From Scatophagus argus (taxonomy: Eukaryota > Chordata > Actinopteri > Scatophagidae), in contig NC_058514.1 in assembly GCF_020382885.2 (NCBI RefSeq), positions 10,898,249 to 10,962,248 on the forward strand: a stretch of 64,000 nt of DNA, written 5' to 3'. Position numbers and translations under genes: made by a program. The notes beneath the pieces are model-generated. The model was not told the origin of the DNA, did not search any database, and saw only the letters and a list, made by a program, of their open reading frames with translations. Positions 12,601-50,319 of this stretch are shown piece after piece (position 1 is the stretch's first letter; each line of letters opens with the position of its first letter).

Positions 12601-15600
12601 ACTAACTCTATTATCAGTCCTCTCACACAACTTTAAGAAAGAAAGCAAATATGAGCACTTCCCCAAATGTTGAACTGTTCCTCTAAAGGAATAATTTGGG
12701 ACTTTTTTCACCACACATGTCACAGCGAGTGAGATTTATTTCCACGATCATTCTTTTCTTCATAAGAAACATTCAGTTCTGGCTTTCCAAATCAGTTCAA
12801 TATAGCAATTAGTCAGGGACAACCTTACAATCCCTATTTATTGCAAAAAGCATTCCAGCAACACTAAAGCAGACTCTGTTTGATATGTTACTTGATTGGT
12901 TAACTGGAATATATTAAAAAGAAATGGGAACAGATGGATGCTCAGAATAAAAGAAAGCATTTTTTAGCTGTAAAAATTCAGTTGTTTTTTTTAAAATAAC
13001 CACTCAAATACTCCAGCATCATCATTTTCGAGTTGGGTGAAAAGTAGACTGTCTTTCCACTCAACAAGATTTATAGGTTTGCCCCTTTTAACTGCATTAA
13101 AGGGCAAATGGAGCGGTGGTTATGAAGAAAAGGATGGATGAAAACAAAAGACACCGCAATACATGAGTGGTGAGTACAAAATAGGGACAGGCATCAAACA
13201 TTTCCTTTAATTTCAACGACCCCTAATACGGAAATGTTCTTGAGGGCCGGATGGACAGCTCGTGTGTGACAAACACAGCGAGCTTGGCCATGTACAGATG
13301 TGTCGTCCCGTAGCGGATCAGCCTCGTCTCCACAGTCAGGAAGAAGTCCCGTGGCTGGGTTAAGGAACGGCGCAGTGAGATCTCTCCTCCGTGAGCCTGC
13401 TGCTTCACGCCAAAATAGCCCTCCTCGTCTCCGGAGGCTATATTGAACACCATTTTGTCTCCCGGCACGGAATTAGAGGGTCCCATCCGAAAGACATCAG
13501 CAGGGACTGGAGTGTTGATGGGAAAGCTGATGTTGTAGAAGGAAATTCTCAGCGGGAGCAAGAAACACGATGCAGGATCCTGCGTGAACTCGCAAGTTAC
13601 GCGCTCGCAACGGCTGAAAAGGGAAATAAATGAAATTGGACGAAATTGGACGGCTGCATACATTAGTGAAAACAGAGGGATAGGACAGACAGAGGGAATG
13701 GATGGATGGAGGGAGTGACAGAAGGATGCTGAAGAGTGAGAGAAAAGTTTGTGACCGAAAACCGCTGGCGAATGTCAGCAACAGCATGCCAAAACTCAAA
13801 CAACCCACATCACAGGAAGTGAAATAAGATAAAGAATGAATTGAGGAAGAAGACAGCACGGAGACCTAGTACTAAACTATGGATGAGTAAGATGCACCAT
13901 GCCCAGCAGTGGACATTTAATCATTTCATTTCAACAGCTCATCATAACCAGCTCTCACCCCCACGCTGCTTGCCGGAAGTTGGGAGGACATGCGAAGGAA
14001 AGACAGCGAAATCCTCCCTGGATGTTGAAGCAGCTTTCAGACACAGAACAGGTATGGCTCCCTGCTGCACATTCATCAATGTCTGAGAACACACGGGGGT
14101 GGGGTTAAACATTTAACAGTTTACAACTCAATCTTCTCGGTCTCAATGGTTGAAAAAGGGTTTGTCCACTCACCTTGGCATGTGCGTCCATTGGCGGCGA
14201 GGGTGTAGCCTGCGGGTGGGCAGGTACAGTAAAAACTTCCTGGGGCGTTGGAGCAGCGGTAGGAGCACACATGACCTCCAGTAGGCAGAGCACACTCATC
14301 AATGTCTGAGAACAGCAGAGAGTAAAAAGTAAGCGCTATCTGTCCCTGTTTACGGTGAGAAATGACAGACTATGACGTCCAGCAGTACCTTCACATGTTA
14401 TCCCATCCATGTCACTCAGCTGGTAACCACGGCGACAGTAGCACTGGTAGGAGCCATAGACGTTGGCACACTCCTGGCTGCAAGGGTTGGCCTCACACTC
14501 GTTGACGTCTGTCAGCGTGTAGACATATTCATTCAGAGATATCTTCTTAGCATTTGTCATGTAAAAATCAGTTCTAACATAAGTCTTAACGCATTGTGAT
14601 TTCACCTTCACAGTTCCTGCCATCATGGGACAGTTTGAAGCCAGTGGTGCAGCTGCACTGGTAGGACCCCTCGGTGTTCTCGCACTTGTGAGCGCACAGT
14701 CGTCCGGGATAATGCCTGCACTCATTAATATCTAAAGGGAAACACAAAGGGAAGTTTATGAACTTACCAGAGATCCCAAGAGAGTTCATAATAAAACTGA
14801 GATAAAAACATATCATTTCACGGATGTTGTGCACAAAATATTATGGCTGGCAGGGAAAAAAAGGCAGAGATGAAATCCTACTGTACCTTCACACTGTTTG
14901 GTGATGCTGTTGAAGGTGAAGCCAATTCTGCATTCACAGCGGTACGAGCCCACCAGGTTGACACAACCATGGTCGCCGCACACATTTCCTGCACGACACT
15001 CATCCACATCTGTAATGTAAAGCAGAGAAATTACAGTTAGGAATGGGAAAATTAAGGTAAACCATTAACTATATATAAAGATGGAAAGCTCCCCAAAAGT
15101 GAGGCCAAAATATCTTAATCGCCCCATGGCGGCAGGCTCCAATACAGGTCATACACCTCCATGTTAGTGGAGGGGACTTTGACAAACTAAAAAAACTCAA
15201 AGTTCATATAAATATACAAATAAATGTTTCACAGAGATAATTCTATCATTTTAGAGAGTTCTTATCAATGTGATGCATGTTTTAATGTTAATTTTTCCAG
15301 TAAATTTGGTTTTAATTAGTTGACATTATAAATGGAGGTGAAATATCACGATTGACAGCGGAGCACTGCTTACAGATGTATGGGCGGGAAATGGATACTA
15401 TGGCTCCACCGCCCGATTACGACTGCACAGACTCTGGTTCCAAATGACACCATCACCTCAAGATGGGAGCACTCATACGCAGGACATTTTGGTGTTATTT
15501 TTGTGCAGTAGGAGAAAGCAGACACATGTCGGATGTCTATTTTTTTCAGCAAGGTGAGGCACAATTACTTTACAAAAAGTCGGTTTATTGTGACAGTATT

Positions 15601-16840
15601 TACCTTCACAACGTGTGCCGTCTACACTTAGATGATAGCCTCGTCCACAGGTGACTGTGTTCTTACGACAGGTGTAGGAGCCCACTGTGTTCACACACGT
15701 CTGGCCAGGCAGACATGGACTGGTGTGTGCCACACACTCATTTATATCTGAAGAAAACACACATTGAGCACATCAGCTTGCCTTTTACCTGTGGAATACT
15801 TTCACTTGAGTGTGACATCAAACTCACCGATGCAGCTGCCGATGGCGTCCTGAATGAAACCGACTGTGCATGTCTCCTTTGGGTGGCAGCGGAATGAGCC
15901 GGCTGTGTTGGTGCATAGAAAGTCTGGCCCACAGTTATGGGTTCCCAAAGCACACTCATTTATATCTGGAACAAGCAGGAGGAAAACATTATTCATACAC
16001 ATTGTTTAAACAATTTTTCCAAGATAAAAAATTGCAGAGAATAGGCCATGTTTCGGTGGAGTTAGAGTGAGTATCGTGGTAATCACAGCGACATTCATTG
16101 TGATTTGGATATTTTTGGGAAAACTGGTCCTAACTTGGTTACCTTGGCAAGTATTGTCATCCTTGAGTTCATACCCGGTGCCACAGCTGGTCTCTCTCTG
16201 ACAGCGAAAGGAGCCCTCTGTGTTAATGCAAATGTGGCCGACGACACAGTTGTGACTGCCAGTCAAACACTCATTAACATCTGAGGAGAGAGACATCAAC
16301 TCAAAATTAAAGACAGCAGTCCATCCATATAATCAAGTATTTTCAGTGGACTGTGCAGTCACGTTTTATTTTTATAGTAAATAATCAAGACTTCAGCCTT
16401 TCACCCGTTTGAAAGGGCTAAAAATCCCTAGTAGGTGATTACATGTAGGATCTGTGATGAAGCCATTCTTTCATTTACATTACTTACCCGCACAATTCAC
16501 TCCATCCTTTTGTAGTTGATAACCGTCATGACATGCACATGTACCATTGCCTACACACAGCTGAGAGCAAGTGGAGTCTGAAAACAGCAGAGAGACACAT
16601 GAAGAGGAAGTCTTGTTTCCATCACTTCTGGGGACATTACATAGACTTCCATTCATTTCCTGGAGGCTTAACCACCATCCGACCATAACAATAAACATTA
16701 CTTGTCTAATCTTAACCCTTACCTTAACCCAACCCTAACCTCACCCCAACCTTAAAGCAAGTCTTCACCCTAATATAACATATATCAGTAAGGCAGGTCC
16801 TCCTGTGACTGTGTAAACAGATTTTTGACCACATATATCC

Positions 16841-16896
<56 letters not shown>

Positions 16897-19600
16897 CTCC
16901 AGATCACAGGAATTGTGTCACTGGTTGATGGAAGTGAGCCACCAGTCAGAGGCTGGTTCTTAAGCCTCTTACAGCTCTTGCTATAACAAAGAAGATCACA
17001 CTAAGAAATGAAGATGGCAGACCTATACAGGTGTCAGACCCCTCTGGAGGTTTGGCAGTAACATTAGCCTCAGGCTTTTCGGTCACTGGCTCTGTGGAAG
17101 AAAAAGCCTCATTAAAACCCAATAAGCGCAAGCATTAAGCACCTTGTCACACAGCAGCTCTGCATCACTAGGACACAGATTTGCTTTTCTTCACAAATAA
17201 CGTCGATGTTTTTGAAGTTCTGTCCTTCCCACATGTTTGTGTTTTTCACCTGAAGCCAGCTAAGCAACAAAAGCTACACGCCACAGCACCAGTTGGCCCC
17301 AAGTTACCATTTGGCAAGGTGTCTACAGATTAGTCTAGTGAATACCCCTGTGACCTAGTCTGTCTGCCTCTCTGGCAGCAATCTGCTCCACAGCTGCTAC
17401 CCCTAGGCTGTCTATCCGGACCTTTATGGAAACTGGGCTGCTCTCTCAGGCCCTAGTAACGCTGCCCGTTGATGTGATGCATTCAATTCTTTTGAAAACC
17501 CTTCCATTGTAGGTCAGTCATAAGGCACAGCAGGAGAACTCACCCATCACAGTTTGTTTACAGGTCTTGGGCAGTGGTGCTGCAAATGTGAAAAAGTTGC
17601 TTTCAAAAGCTTTCAGCGTCTCCAGCTGATGTCACTTGGGTCAGCATCAGCTGGGGCTGAAGACTGCAAGTTTGAAAATGAAAAATAACTTAATTTCTGG
17701 GGTGGAATCAGAAAGACGTAGTCTGCAGCCCAGTCCTCACCTCTGTTTGAGGCAATGGTTGAGGTGCATTATGGGTATTGTGGGCTCCAGGTTTAGAAAG
17801 GGAAAAAAGGGGAATGAAATAAATCTCTGATTTTGTTGAATTAAGATTTACCCTTGTTTTAAACATGTCTATCCTGAGTCAGGCAATTTTATGCTAAATA
17901 GGTGAAGTACTCTTCTAATAATCCTTAATAGTGGTACCAAATCACTTTGTGCTTTAAGCCAATTGGCACCTAATGTGTGCAAATGGCCAAGTGTATTGAC
18001 TAAGTGGTTTGAGTGTCACAGACACAGACGATACACATGATTGTTTAGGTGTTTTTTTTTTTACCTTTATCATCTGGTTTGATTTCCTCCGTTGTGTTTT
18101 TGCCACAGCAGGTTTTAGTCACGTACGCACACTGCCTCCTCAGCGACAAACCCTGGAGGTCACAGCTCGAACCACGACTCGCTACCATCAGACCGAGCAC
18201 ACAGCAGTCACAACACATCTGAGCAGGAGGCAGAGAGAATGAAAATCTTATCTCAAATGTGATATTCTCGGAACAAAAACTCCCACTGTGTATTGATTAA
18301 GGAAGAACTATACGTGTTGTATAATCTTGTAAGAATAAGGAGACGTGTAAAGGTTGAAGATATTGACACGAGGAAGGAGGACAACCTTAGAGATTTTAGT
18401 TTCCCAGGGGTCTCCTTGGAAGAAGGGCCTCTCACAGGCCCCTTGTTCAGAGGCCATCTTGATGCCATTGTCACAGGGTTGGTCTTCTGCTGCTGCTGCA
18501 CAGCACTGCTCCTGTGCAATCCTGTAAAGAAACTGCGAACCTTTAGCGCAAAACTTAATCCAAAACAGAAACCTACACTCTTCCCTCTATGATCAAAGAG
18601 TTGGATGCGGAGCATGTGAAGGAATATTATTAAGTACATTACGTACAGCAGATTGAGTGAATTTATGTTTTGCTATGGACAAAAAACTCCTCTCTCTCCC
18701 AGACCCTCCTTGACAAATGTTCCCTCCACGTGTTGACCAGGTGTTTCCTCTATTTCATCAATCACCACCTCCATGTTTTAACAGTCAAACAGGGACCTTT
18801 AGTGTTAAAAATGCTCCAGGGGGCCACTTAACGCCTGCAGTTACTGTGTAGTTACTGTGTGGCAATCCTCCCCTGTAGCGGGACGGATGGTTGAGGGCTG
18901 CGGAGATGATACGGGGCTTGCAACCCCCGAGGGTACTTCCTGCTTTTAAAAAAATTATGACAAACGCCATCCTATAGGATGCACACGTTTCTGTCGCAAA
19001 GTTCCACAGTATCGTTTGAAAGTTTTTCAGCTAAGATTTAAGTTAGATGCACTGTAGATAAACACAAGAAAAGTCATGCATTCCATTTCTTAAACCCCTG
19101 TACTGAGCCTTCCTTTGTCCCTGGGCCCCATTTTGAGGCCCTCCAGTGGACTCAGGCTCACTCAGAGAAACCAGGTGTTACTTACCTGCAGATGTGCGAC
19201 GAGGAGATGAGGGGGAGGATTGTACAGTCTTGTCCTCCCAGGCCCCGATCCCTCCCATCCTGACAGCAGTCTTGTAAAGTGGGAGGCTGAATCTCTGCAG
19301 TGTTGGGATGAAGACATGAGGATCAGAAATAGACATAAAGGAGATGGGGGGGGGGGGGGGGAAAGGGCTGCTCCTGACTCAGATGAGTATAAAAAGGCTC
19401 ACACTCATGTTGGTTATACATCACACATAATATTCTTCAAATAAATAAACAATAAACAAGTTTATAGAACGTCTTCAATCCACTAACTGTCTCAAAATGT
19501 TTTCAAATTGTCTATCTGGAAGTCAAACGCTAGCTGCGTTCTTACCTTGTCCATGCAGAACTCCATACAAAGAAATCAAAAGTATTGTCCACTGCGCCAT
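9662..19600 (-). CDS. fbln1: Fibulin-1, D-type isoform (complete)
   Basis: Secreted extracellular-matrix glycoprotein of basement membranes and elastic fibres. Exons, minus strand: 19546-19600, 19186-19294, 18386-18521, 18065-18218, 17023-17091, 16488-16577, 16143-16280, 15828-15965, 15604-15747, 14887-15009, 14606-14731, 14389-14508, 14174-14305, 13959-14082, 10661-10803, 9952-10092, 9662-9801. The 2082 nt give 693 residues; human FBLN1-D has 703. The start codon 19598-19600 opens a signal peptide ([17 protein letters not shown]). Residues about 19-151 form the Cys-rich anaphylatoxin-like region, with paired CC in each repeat. Nine EGF modules follow; the last eight begin with the calcium-binding D-[IV]-[ND]-E-C signature, one exon each, all entering in the same phase. 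The D-type C-terminal domain ends VSHRNVV-like (ISHRNIVII) and EFWF. Gene order with atxn10 matches human. A C-type end is annotated separately. Confidence 0.96.
12410..12640. repeat. Teleost dispersed repeat in fbln1 intron
   Basis: Contains wording common to a repeat found throughout percomorph introns: GATGAGATACCATTCTCATG, then AGCCAGTTAGCATAGC, GCATAAAGACTGGTAGC and CTACCTACCAGCACCTCTAA. No coding capacity. Family name not assigned. It lies between the C-type and D-type terminal exons of fbln1. Confidence 0.6.
13223..13613 (-). CDS. fbln1: fbln1 alternative terminal exon, C-type isoform
   Basis: This exon is an alternative 3' end for fibulin-1. On the minus strand an acceptor (CCCTTTTCAG) precedes a frame starting [13 protein letters not shown], continuing [28 protein letters not shown] and [17 protein letters not shown], and stopping at 13223-13225. 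These match the human FBLN1-C tail (RCERLPC, LPLRITYYHLSFP, VFRMGPSSAVPGD). It enters in the same phase as the D-type exon at 10803, so either can follow the exon ending at 13959. Spliced to the 14 shared exons it gives 682 residues; human FBLN1-C has 683. The C exon comes first and the D exons lie 2.4 kb further downstream, so choice probably couples splicing with polyadenylation. Confidence 0.93.
15085..15510. repeat. Probable dispersed repeat in fbln1 intron
   Basis: This intronic segment reads like an interspersed element seen in many fish introns: GGTCATACACCTCCATGTTA near the left, GGTGAAATATCACGATTGAC and GGGCGGGAAATGGATACTATG in the middle, CACCATCACCTCAAGATGG and TTTTGGTGTTATTTTTGTGC at the right. 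It is non-coding and its exact limits and family are uncertain. Confidence 0.45.
16600..16894. repeat. Repeat with (CA)n tract in fbln1 intron
   Basis: Left part (16600-16842) contains GACTTCCATTCATTTCCTGG and a degenerate run of telomere-like words (CTTAACCC, AACCCTAACC), a common fish intronic repeat. It runs directly into a CA dinucleotide microsatellite at about 16843-16894. The CA tract is long enough to be polymorphic. Nothing here is coding. Confidence 0.7.
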
Positions 19601-21393
19601 TGGAGTCCGTTTGAAATGTCTTCCCCCCTTCGACTGTTCTTCTTCTACGTTCATATGAATGTACTGGATGATCGGCGGCTGAACCGCAGCTGGAGGTTGT
19701 GTGTCTCCTCTGAAAAGCCCCGTCCAGAAGGAGAAGATCCCCGTCGAAGCGTCAGGAGGTGTCGGAGGAGTTAGAGGTTTGGGGGCGGTGAGGGCGGGGT
19801 GGAGGGAGCCGTGTGTGACTGTCTGCACTGCTGAATAATTCAAACACGGCAGATAACTAAATCCAAAGTACGTGTTGCCTGGGTGAAGATAAAGAAACCA
19901 GGGACACTTTGAGAAAAGGCGGATTAAATAGCCATAAATACCCGCTAAATAAGTAAACAAAATAGAAATAATCAAAGCAAATCTGGTAAAGTGTCAGAGA
20001 CTCCTCTTGTAATCTGGTGGTTTTTTTTTGTTGTTTATTTGTATTTAAAATTTTTAGTGTTTTGAATGAGTTTGGTTGAAATATGTAAACTTATTAAGAA
20101 TGTTTTTCATTGTAAAATTACTACTTGGGGAAAAGTTTGGCGGAAGTAGGGGTATTGACCGAATTAAAATAATTAAAAAATAATATCACGTCACTAACAG
20201 ACATGTACATTTAACATATAAACATGTAATTTCGCTGTCTCCATTTTTGATTGAAGTCCTCTAAGCTATAAACAAATTAAGAAAAGAACAAAACAGCAGA
20301 GAAAATAAAGTAAATGACAACAGTGGCAGCAAAAGCACAGGTCAGATCTACTTGTAACCCTTTTTATTACAAATATTGTAAATGCAGGTATTTCTTTTTG
20401 TTGTTCAACATTGTAGAATTTATTTACAGGTTCTGTGTATACACAATAAATAATTAAAAATATTATGTTGGACAAAAACAGCTGGGCTGACTTACATACT
20501 GAAGCTGAATTAGATTCTTTTTACCACCAGTGAGTAGACGTCCAAACAGGAGAGTTTAGTTAACCGAAGCCTCTGCCAAAAAATGTTGTCTTTAAACTGA
20601 ATTGTGCATAACTACATGCTTTTTTTCACTACTTTCAGTGAATGAAACTGAATAAATGACAAGGATTAGGCCTATTCTTATGCAAAAGTACTCATGCAGC
20701 AGGAGGGCAAGGACACGATTTGGGAAAACACGCTGTTGTCAGAGGCTGATGATGAGAAAGTGATGAACGCGTCTCTGAATTATCTATGACTGATAGCAGT
20801 GAAGTTTGAAGAATTGTTCTCCTGATAAGAACCATCAAGGCGGCTGCATGATAAAACATTGTTGGGATTTGGGGGGGATGAGAGGCCTCAAACTGGCAAC
20901 ACGAAAAATGAAACCGTGATGGTGGCATTTCACCAAGCAGCACAATTTTCAAATACCAGGCTGTTTAACTCATTAGCACTGATAGATATGGCACTTCTTT
21001 CTGTACAGAAACTGCAGTTCATACAGCGGCCCCATCTGTTGCATACATATGCAAGGACTAATAAAAAAATAATAATACTATGACAATAAAACAATTTGTT
21101 TATCAGCCAAATGGCCAGTACACAAGTGCAAGTCTATAAACACAAAATGAAGGCATTATTATCTACACTAAAACATCTTACATGCATTGCTGATCCAAAA
21201 TCTTTTTTTTTTTTTCTTATTACGATTGCAGCATTTGTGCCTTCAGTTCATGGCCTTGTTATGTGTAAGTAACTTGTAGCAAGGTAACACGCGATCCTAT
21301 CGACAATGAGGAGGCTTTAAGGGCTTTTCGCAGGAAACAACCTTCTACGTTACATTAAAATTGTAACCTCTCCAGCAAAAACAAAAAAGAAGC
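19601..21393. other. fbln1 5' flank and trim24 3' flank, no gene seen
   Basis: Spacer between the fbln1 start codon and the candidate trim24 poly(A) signal. The first 250 bases beside fbln1 should hold its 5' UTR and promoter, but no TATA or CCAAT box stands out. A G-run of about 15 bases at 19347-19361 lies inside the fbln1 gene, not here. The rest is AT-rich; the short frames show no recognisable protein. Confidence 0.5.
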
Positions 21394-21399
21394 TTTATT
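21394..21399 (-). promoter_or_regulatory. Candidate poly(A) signal of trim24
   Basis: TTTATT on the plus strand reads AATAAA on the gene strand, about 205 bases after the trim24 stop codon. It is the first canonical hexamer I see downstream and would give a short 3' UTR. Confidence 0.45.
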
Positions 21400-21603
21400 T
21401 GCTTCCTTTCATTGTGCATCTATAGGATGGATACTACTAAATAAGTCTGTTTAGTAGAGCAGTACCATTTTTTCCCTATTGCAAATATACAAAAACATTA
21501 AAACATTGTCTGACTGCAGCAAATGTAGGTCCCCACTGGGGCCACTTCTGTGGAAGACTGAGAACATCCATCTTTCCTACAGATTCTCTCTGATGTAATC
21601 CAT

Positions 21604-31318
<9,715 letters not shown>

Positions 31319-32135
31319 TTTTGTTCTCCTACTTCCCCGATCTCTCAGTCAACCAATCAATGCAGCGTTACGCTTGGTAACAAAGGATAATGCTAATCTA
31401 TAATTTTCCTGACTTAACAAGCCAGACAGGAAATATAACGTTACATTATGCCTTAAGGCAGTAAAGACATAGTTCACTCAACTGGTAAGGCGTTTATTAA
31501 ACTGAGCGATAAAGGCTTTTGTTGAAGTATATATTTTTCCGTTTTAAGAGCTAAATTAGCAACGTAGCCTGTTTTATTTGCACATATACTCGACACAATA
31601 AGTAACAAAATTTCCGGCTTGTGGTGGTTGTTATTTAAACTGGTGAAAAACAACAGTCCTAACTCAGTTGTAAATTAACATTACGCTACATGCATAGTAT
31701 TAAGCAGCTCATATGTCCATGCGAAAAGCAACCATCTGTGAATTCTTGGCTCAAAACACATACCACATATTACCCAGACGGCACTGCGGTATTTTAAAGC
31801 TACAGCGCCCGATTGAGGCCAAACTACATTTTTGAAAAGAGCAATTTGATATGGTAAATCAATAGTCAAGTAAACTATGTGCATAGACTCTCGATGTTAA
31901 ATTGATATCTATTAAAGCCAGGCGTGAATACGTCAGATAAAGTTTTTATCACTTAGTGGCCAGTTTGGCAGGGAGGCAGCTCTTTTCTGCATGGGAGGAG
32001 CTTGCATAAAGTGCAATAGGACAAACTTCAGTAACGGTGTCAGCTAGACTGAATGGTGTATTTAGCGTGGTGTTTGAACAAAGCAGCAGCAGCAGCAGAA
32101 GCATTTCGGCTTTAAAAACTCCTACATTAGTGATC
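31319..32135. promoter_or_regulatory. Shared 5' region between trim24 and akr1d1
   Basis: The two genes start 817 bp apart and diverge. The trim24 side has pyrimidine-rich ETS-like words (ACTTCCCC) but no TATA box. On the akr1d1 side CATAAAG near 32005 is the only TATA-like word, followed about 30-80 bases later by an AGC-rich (six-unit) 5' leader ahead of the start codon. No further gene is seen in the gap. Whether the two share elements is inference. Confidence 0.4.
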
Positions 32136-34524
<2,389 letters not shown>

Positions 34525-34613
34525 ACGCCAGATGTTAAGACCACATTTAAATTTGATCAGATAATTTGGCTTGTTCACTTTGTTGCTTTCACAGTTTTGT
34601 GCCTTAACTGGAA

Positions 34614-34619
34614 AATAAA
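34614..34619 (+). promoter_or_regulatory. Poly(A) signal of akr1d1
   Basis: Canonical AATAAA 90 bases after the akr1d1 stop codon, giving a short 3' UTR. Confidence 0.7.
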
Positions 34620-34639
34620 ATTGATACCCTTTTTATTTT

Positions 34640-36218
34640 AAATTTCATGAAATATTTCTGATATATAAGCCTACATGATTGGTTAATTAAATGTGTCCTT
34701 TTAAAGCAGCGAATCTCCTTATTTCATTTCTGTATTAACAATTATTTGTTTTTATGGCTGATTCATCGACAATTGGAAAACATCAATCTTTCTTTGACAA
34801 ACTGCGATTCCTACGGCCTTTCTGTCGGAGACAGGTGTTTAGGATGGGTTCAGTATTGTAAAACTGTAAAGTGGTATAGAAACATTAGCATGAGTAAAAA
34901 TAGTATTATTGTTGTAAAGAACTGATTTATGATTTTTGTAGTTTCATACCAGGAAGGGTAATTGAAAGCAATGCAAACACAAATTAGCATTTGGTTGCTT
35001 AATGTATTCTTAATTATTGCCGGAATATCATGTACCCACTCCAATTTATTGTACTGATACAACACATAATAGTTGTTTCATAATACAAGTGGTTGCAAAT
35101 TAAACAACTATTTACGGGCAAAACACTGACTTTTATAAGACCTGCGACCTCGGAAGTAGTAGGGAGTTTCCGAGTTTTCATGAAGGCACCATAACAGCTC
35201 TTCACAACCTTGCTAGTTAAAGCTAGCACGTTAGCTAATGCGGATACAATACCTACAAACCAAACGTCGTCAGATTTTACGGAAAGTGATGTCCGGTTAA
35301 ATAAAGCAAGACGAGTGTTGCTTTTTTTCGAAGTGATTCCGATTAACCTATTGGAGCAATGGCGGGGTGTCCTGCTCCATCGACTTTCTGGGCTAACGCC
35401 AATGTTAGCTGCGCAACGAGCAGCTCCAGCTAAGCTTATGTTAGCCAACCAAATTAGCTATGTGCTAGTTTTCCCCTGACTTAAATGCTTCAATGAATGG
35501 GGGTTGTTGCACGGAGCGAAGACACCAGTCAACAATGCACACTTGCTGCTGCTAGCCTCCTCCTTGCTATGTTCCACCGTAGCTGGCACTCGAATAACTG
35601 GACGTGAAGACTAGAGTTTATCTGGGGAAGCCTGTCGAGCCAGCCTGATTACGTTAGCTTATGAACATTACCAGCCTGCCACAGGAACTTTGGAAATGCA
35701 TCATCACGAAGAAATCATGCTCTACCCAGGTACATAGCAATCGCAGTGTTAGCTTGCGTAACATAACATCGTAGCCAACACTGTCAAGCCGGAGTATTTT
35801 TTTGTGTGTTTACAAACTTCTTTTCAAATCCCGTGATCTTCCCTGGCCCAAGGCTTCACTGCAGGCTCGACTGTTGTGAAGTTGTCGTTTGTGAGAGGGA
35901 ATGATGGCGTTTCAGACCGACCCTGCCCTCCGTCCCAGGTAGAGAAGTGGTGGTGAAGACTCCCCGGCCTCGCCTTGGCCGCTGTTTGCGGATGATGGGA
36001 AAATATTGATCAGTTCATATGTTGTCTTTATGCATTCACCTTGAATCGAGATTGTGATTCGCCACCACGATTGTGATGATCTGTCATTGAAGTGATTTGT
36101 TCACGGATCATGATGGATACGGAGTAAAGTTTCCCAATTATTGGAAATAATCATGTGTTGAGCTCAGCTTCATTTCATCTAATATTTTTTAAGACTGATT
36201 CACTGGCATCACACAAAC
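34640..36218 (+). other. akr1d1-kdm5a spacer and kdm5a 5' UTR region
   Basis: No gene is recognisable up to about 35.1 kb. From 35.2 to 36.0 kb the sequence is richer in CpG and probably holds the kdm5a promoter and leader. Candidate leader donors are CTACCCAG|GTACAT at about 35730 and GTCCCAG|GTAGAG at about 35939. A candidate acceptor (TTTTTTAAG) lies about 25 bases before the kdm5a ATG, so a spliced 5' UTR is plausible but unproven. Confidence 0.4.
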
Positions 36219-49622
<13,404 letters not shown>

Positions 49623-50297
49623 CGCTAAAAAGCAAAAAAACAGCCTACGACTGAGTTTGAATACTGCTCCTCACACAATGAGCTTAACACAAAACCTAGC
49701 ATCCAGGTCAACCTCTCAACCTGTAAGACTGTACCTTATGATGGACAGAATAGCTCTTTATGAGTGGGCTTGGAAGAAGGAAAACCAGACTCATTTGTGT
49801 AACTGCCTGGATTATAGAGCACAAGAAGTAAAGGCAGCTTGGATCTGGGAGGCAGAAGAGTCCTACCGTCATCGCTTCAGCAATGACGTGCTCTCTCTCC
49901 GAATGCTAAGATCTGTCGAAAAGGTTGTCTGAACGCAGACAAGACTCACTCCCCCTACAGCAGTTTTAGATCTAGGAACGTCCAGCAGCTGCTTGCCAGT
50001 CCTCGCCTGAACAATAACAAGTCGTCGGTATACTTACTCACTGTCAAACTCCCACTTACTCCAGCTGTTGTGTTCAGTGCAAACAGGCAAATAAAGACAT
50101 GTCCCCAGTGGTGTTTTATGGACATCCCGAACTGCTCCCCTCTGTCCTGGCTCCCCAGACAGTAACATCTCAATATGTAGGACTGCAGACTAGGAAACGC
50201 AAATGGTTGTAATGTAGTGGCATTATTTATAATGTACATACTTTTAAGCAATTAAACAAAAGGGTGGTGGCTTTTTTTGTTTTGTTTTCTCACCTTT

Positions 50298-50303
50298 AAT
50301 AAA
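50298..50303 (+). promoter_or_regulatory. Poly(A) signal of kdm5a
   Basis: AATAAA about 675 bases after the kdm5a stop codon, in TTTAATAAACTATTCC. It defines a 3' UTR from 49623 to about 50320. Confidence 0.65.
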
Positions 50304-50319
50304 CTATTCCTAGTCAAAC

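Noticed and set aside
13497-13859. 120-codon minus-strand frame overlapping the fbln1 C-type exon
   Set aside because: Out of frame with the conserved fibulin domain and extends into the intron; no similarity.
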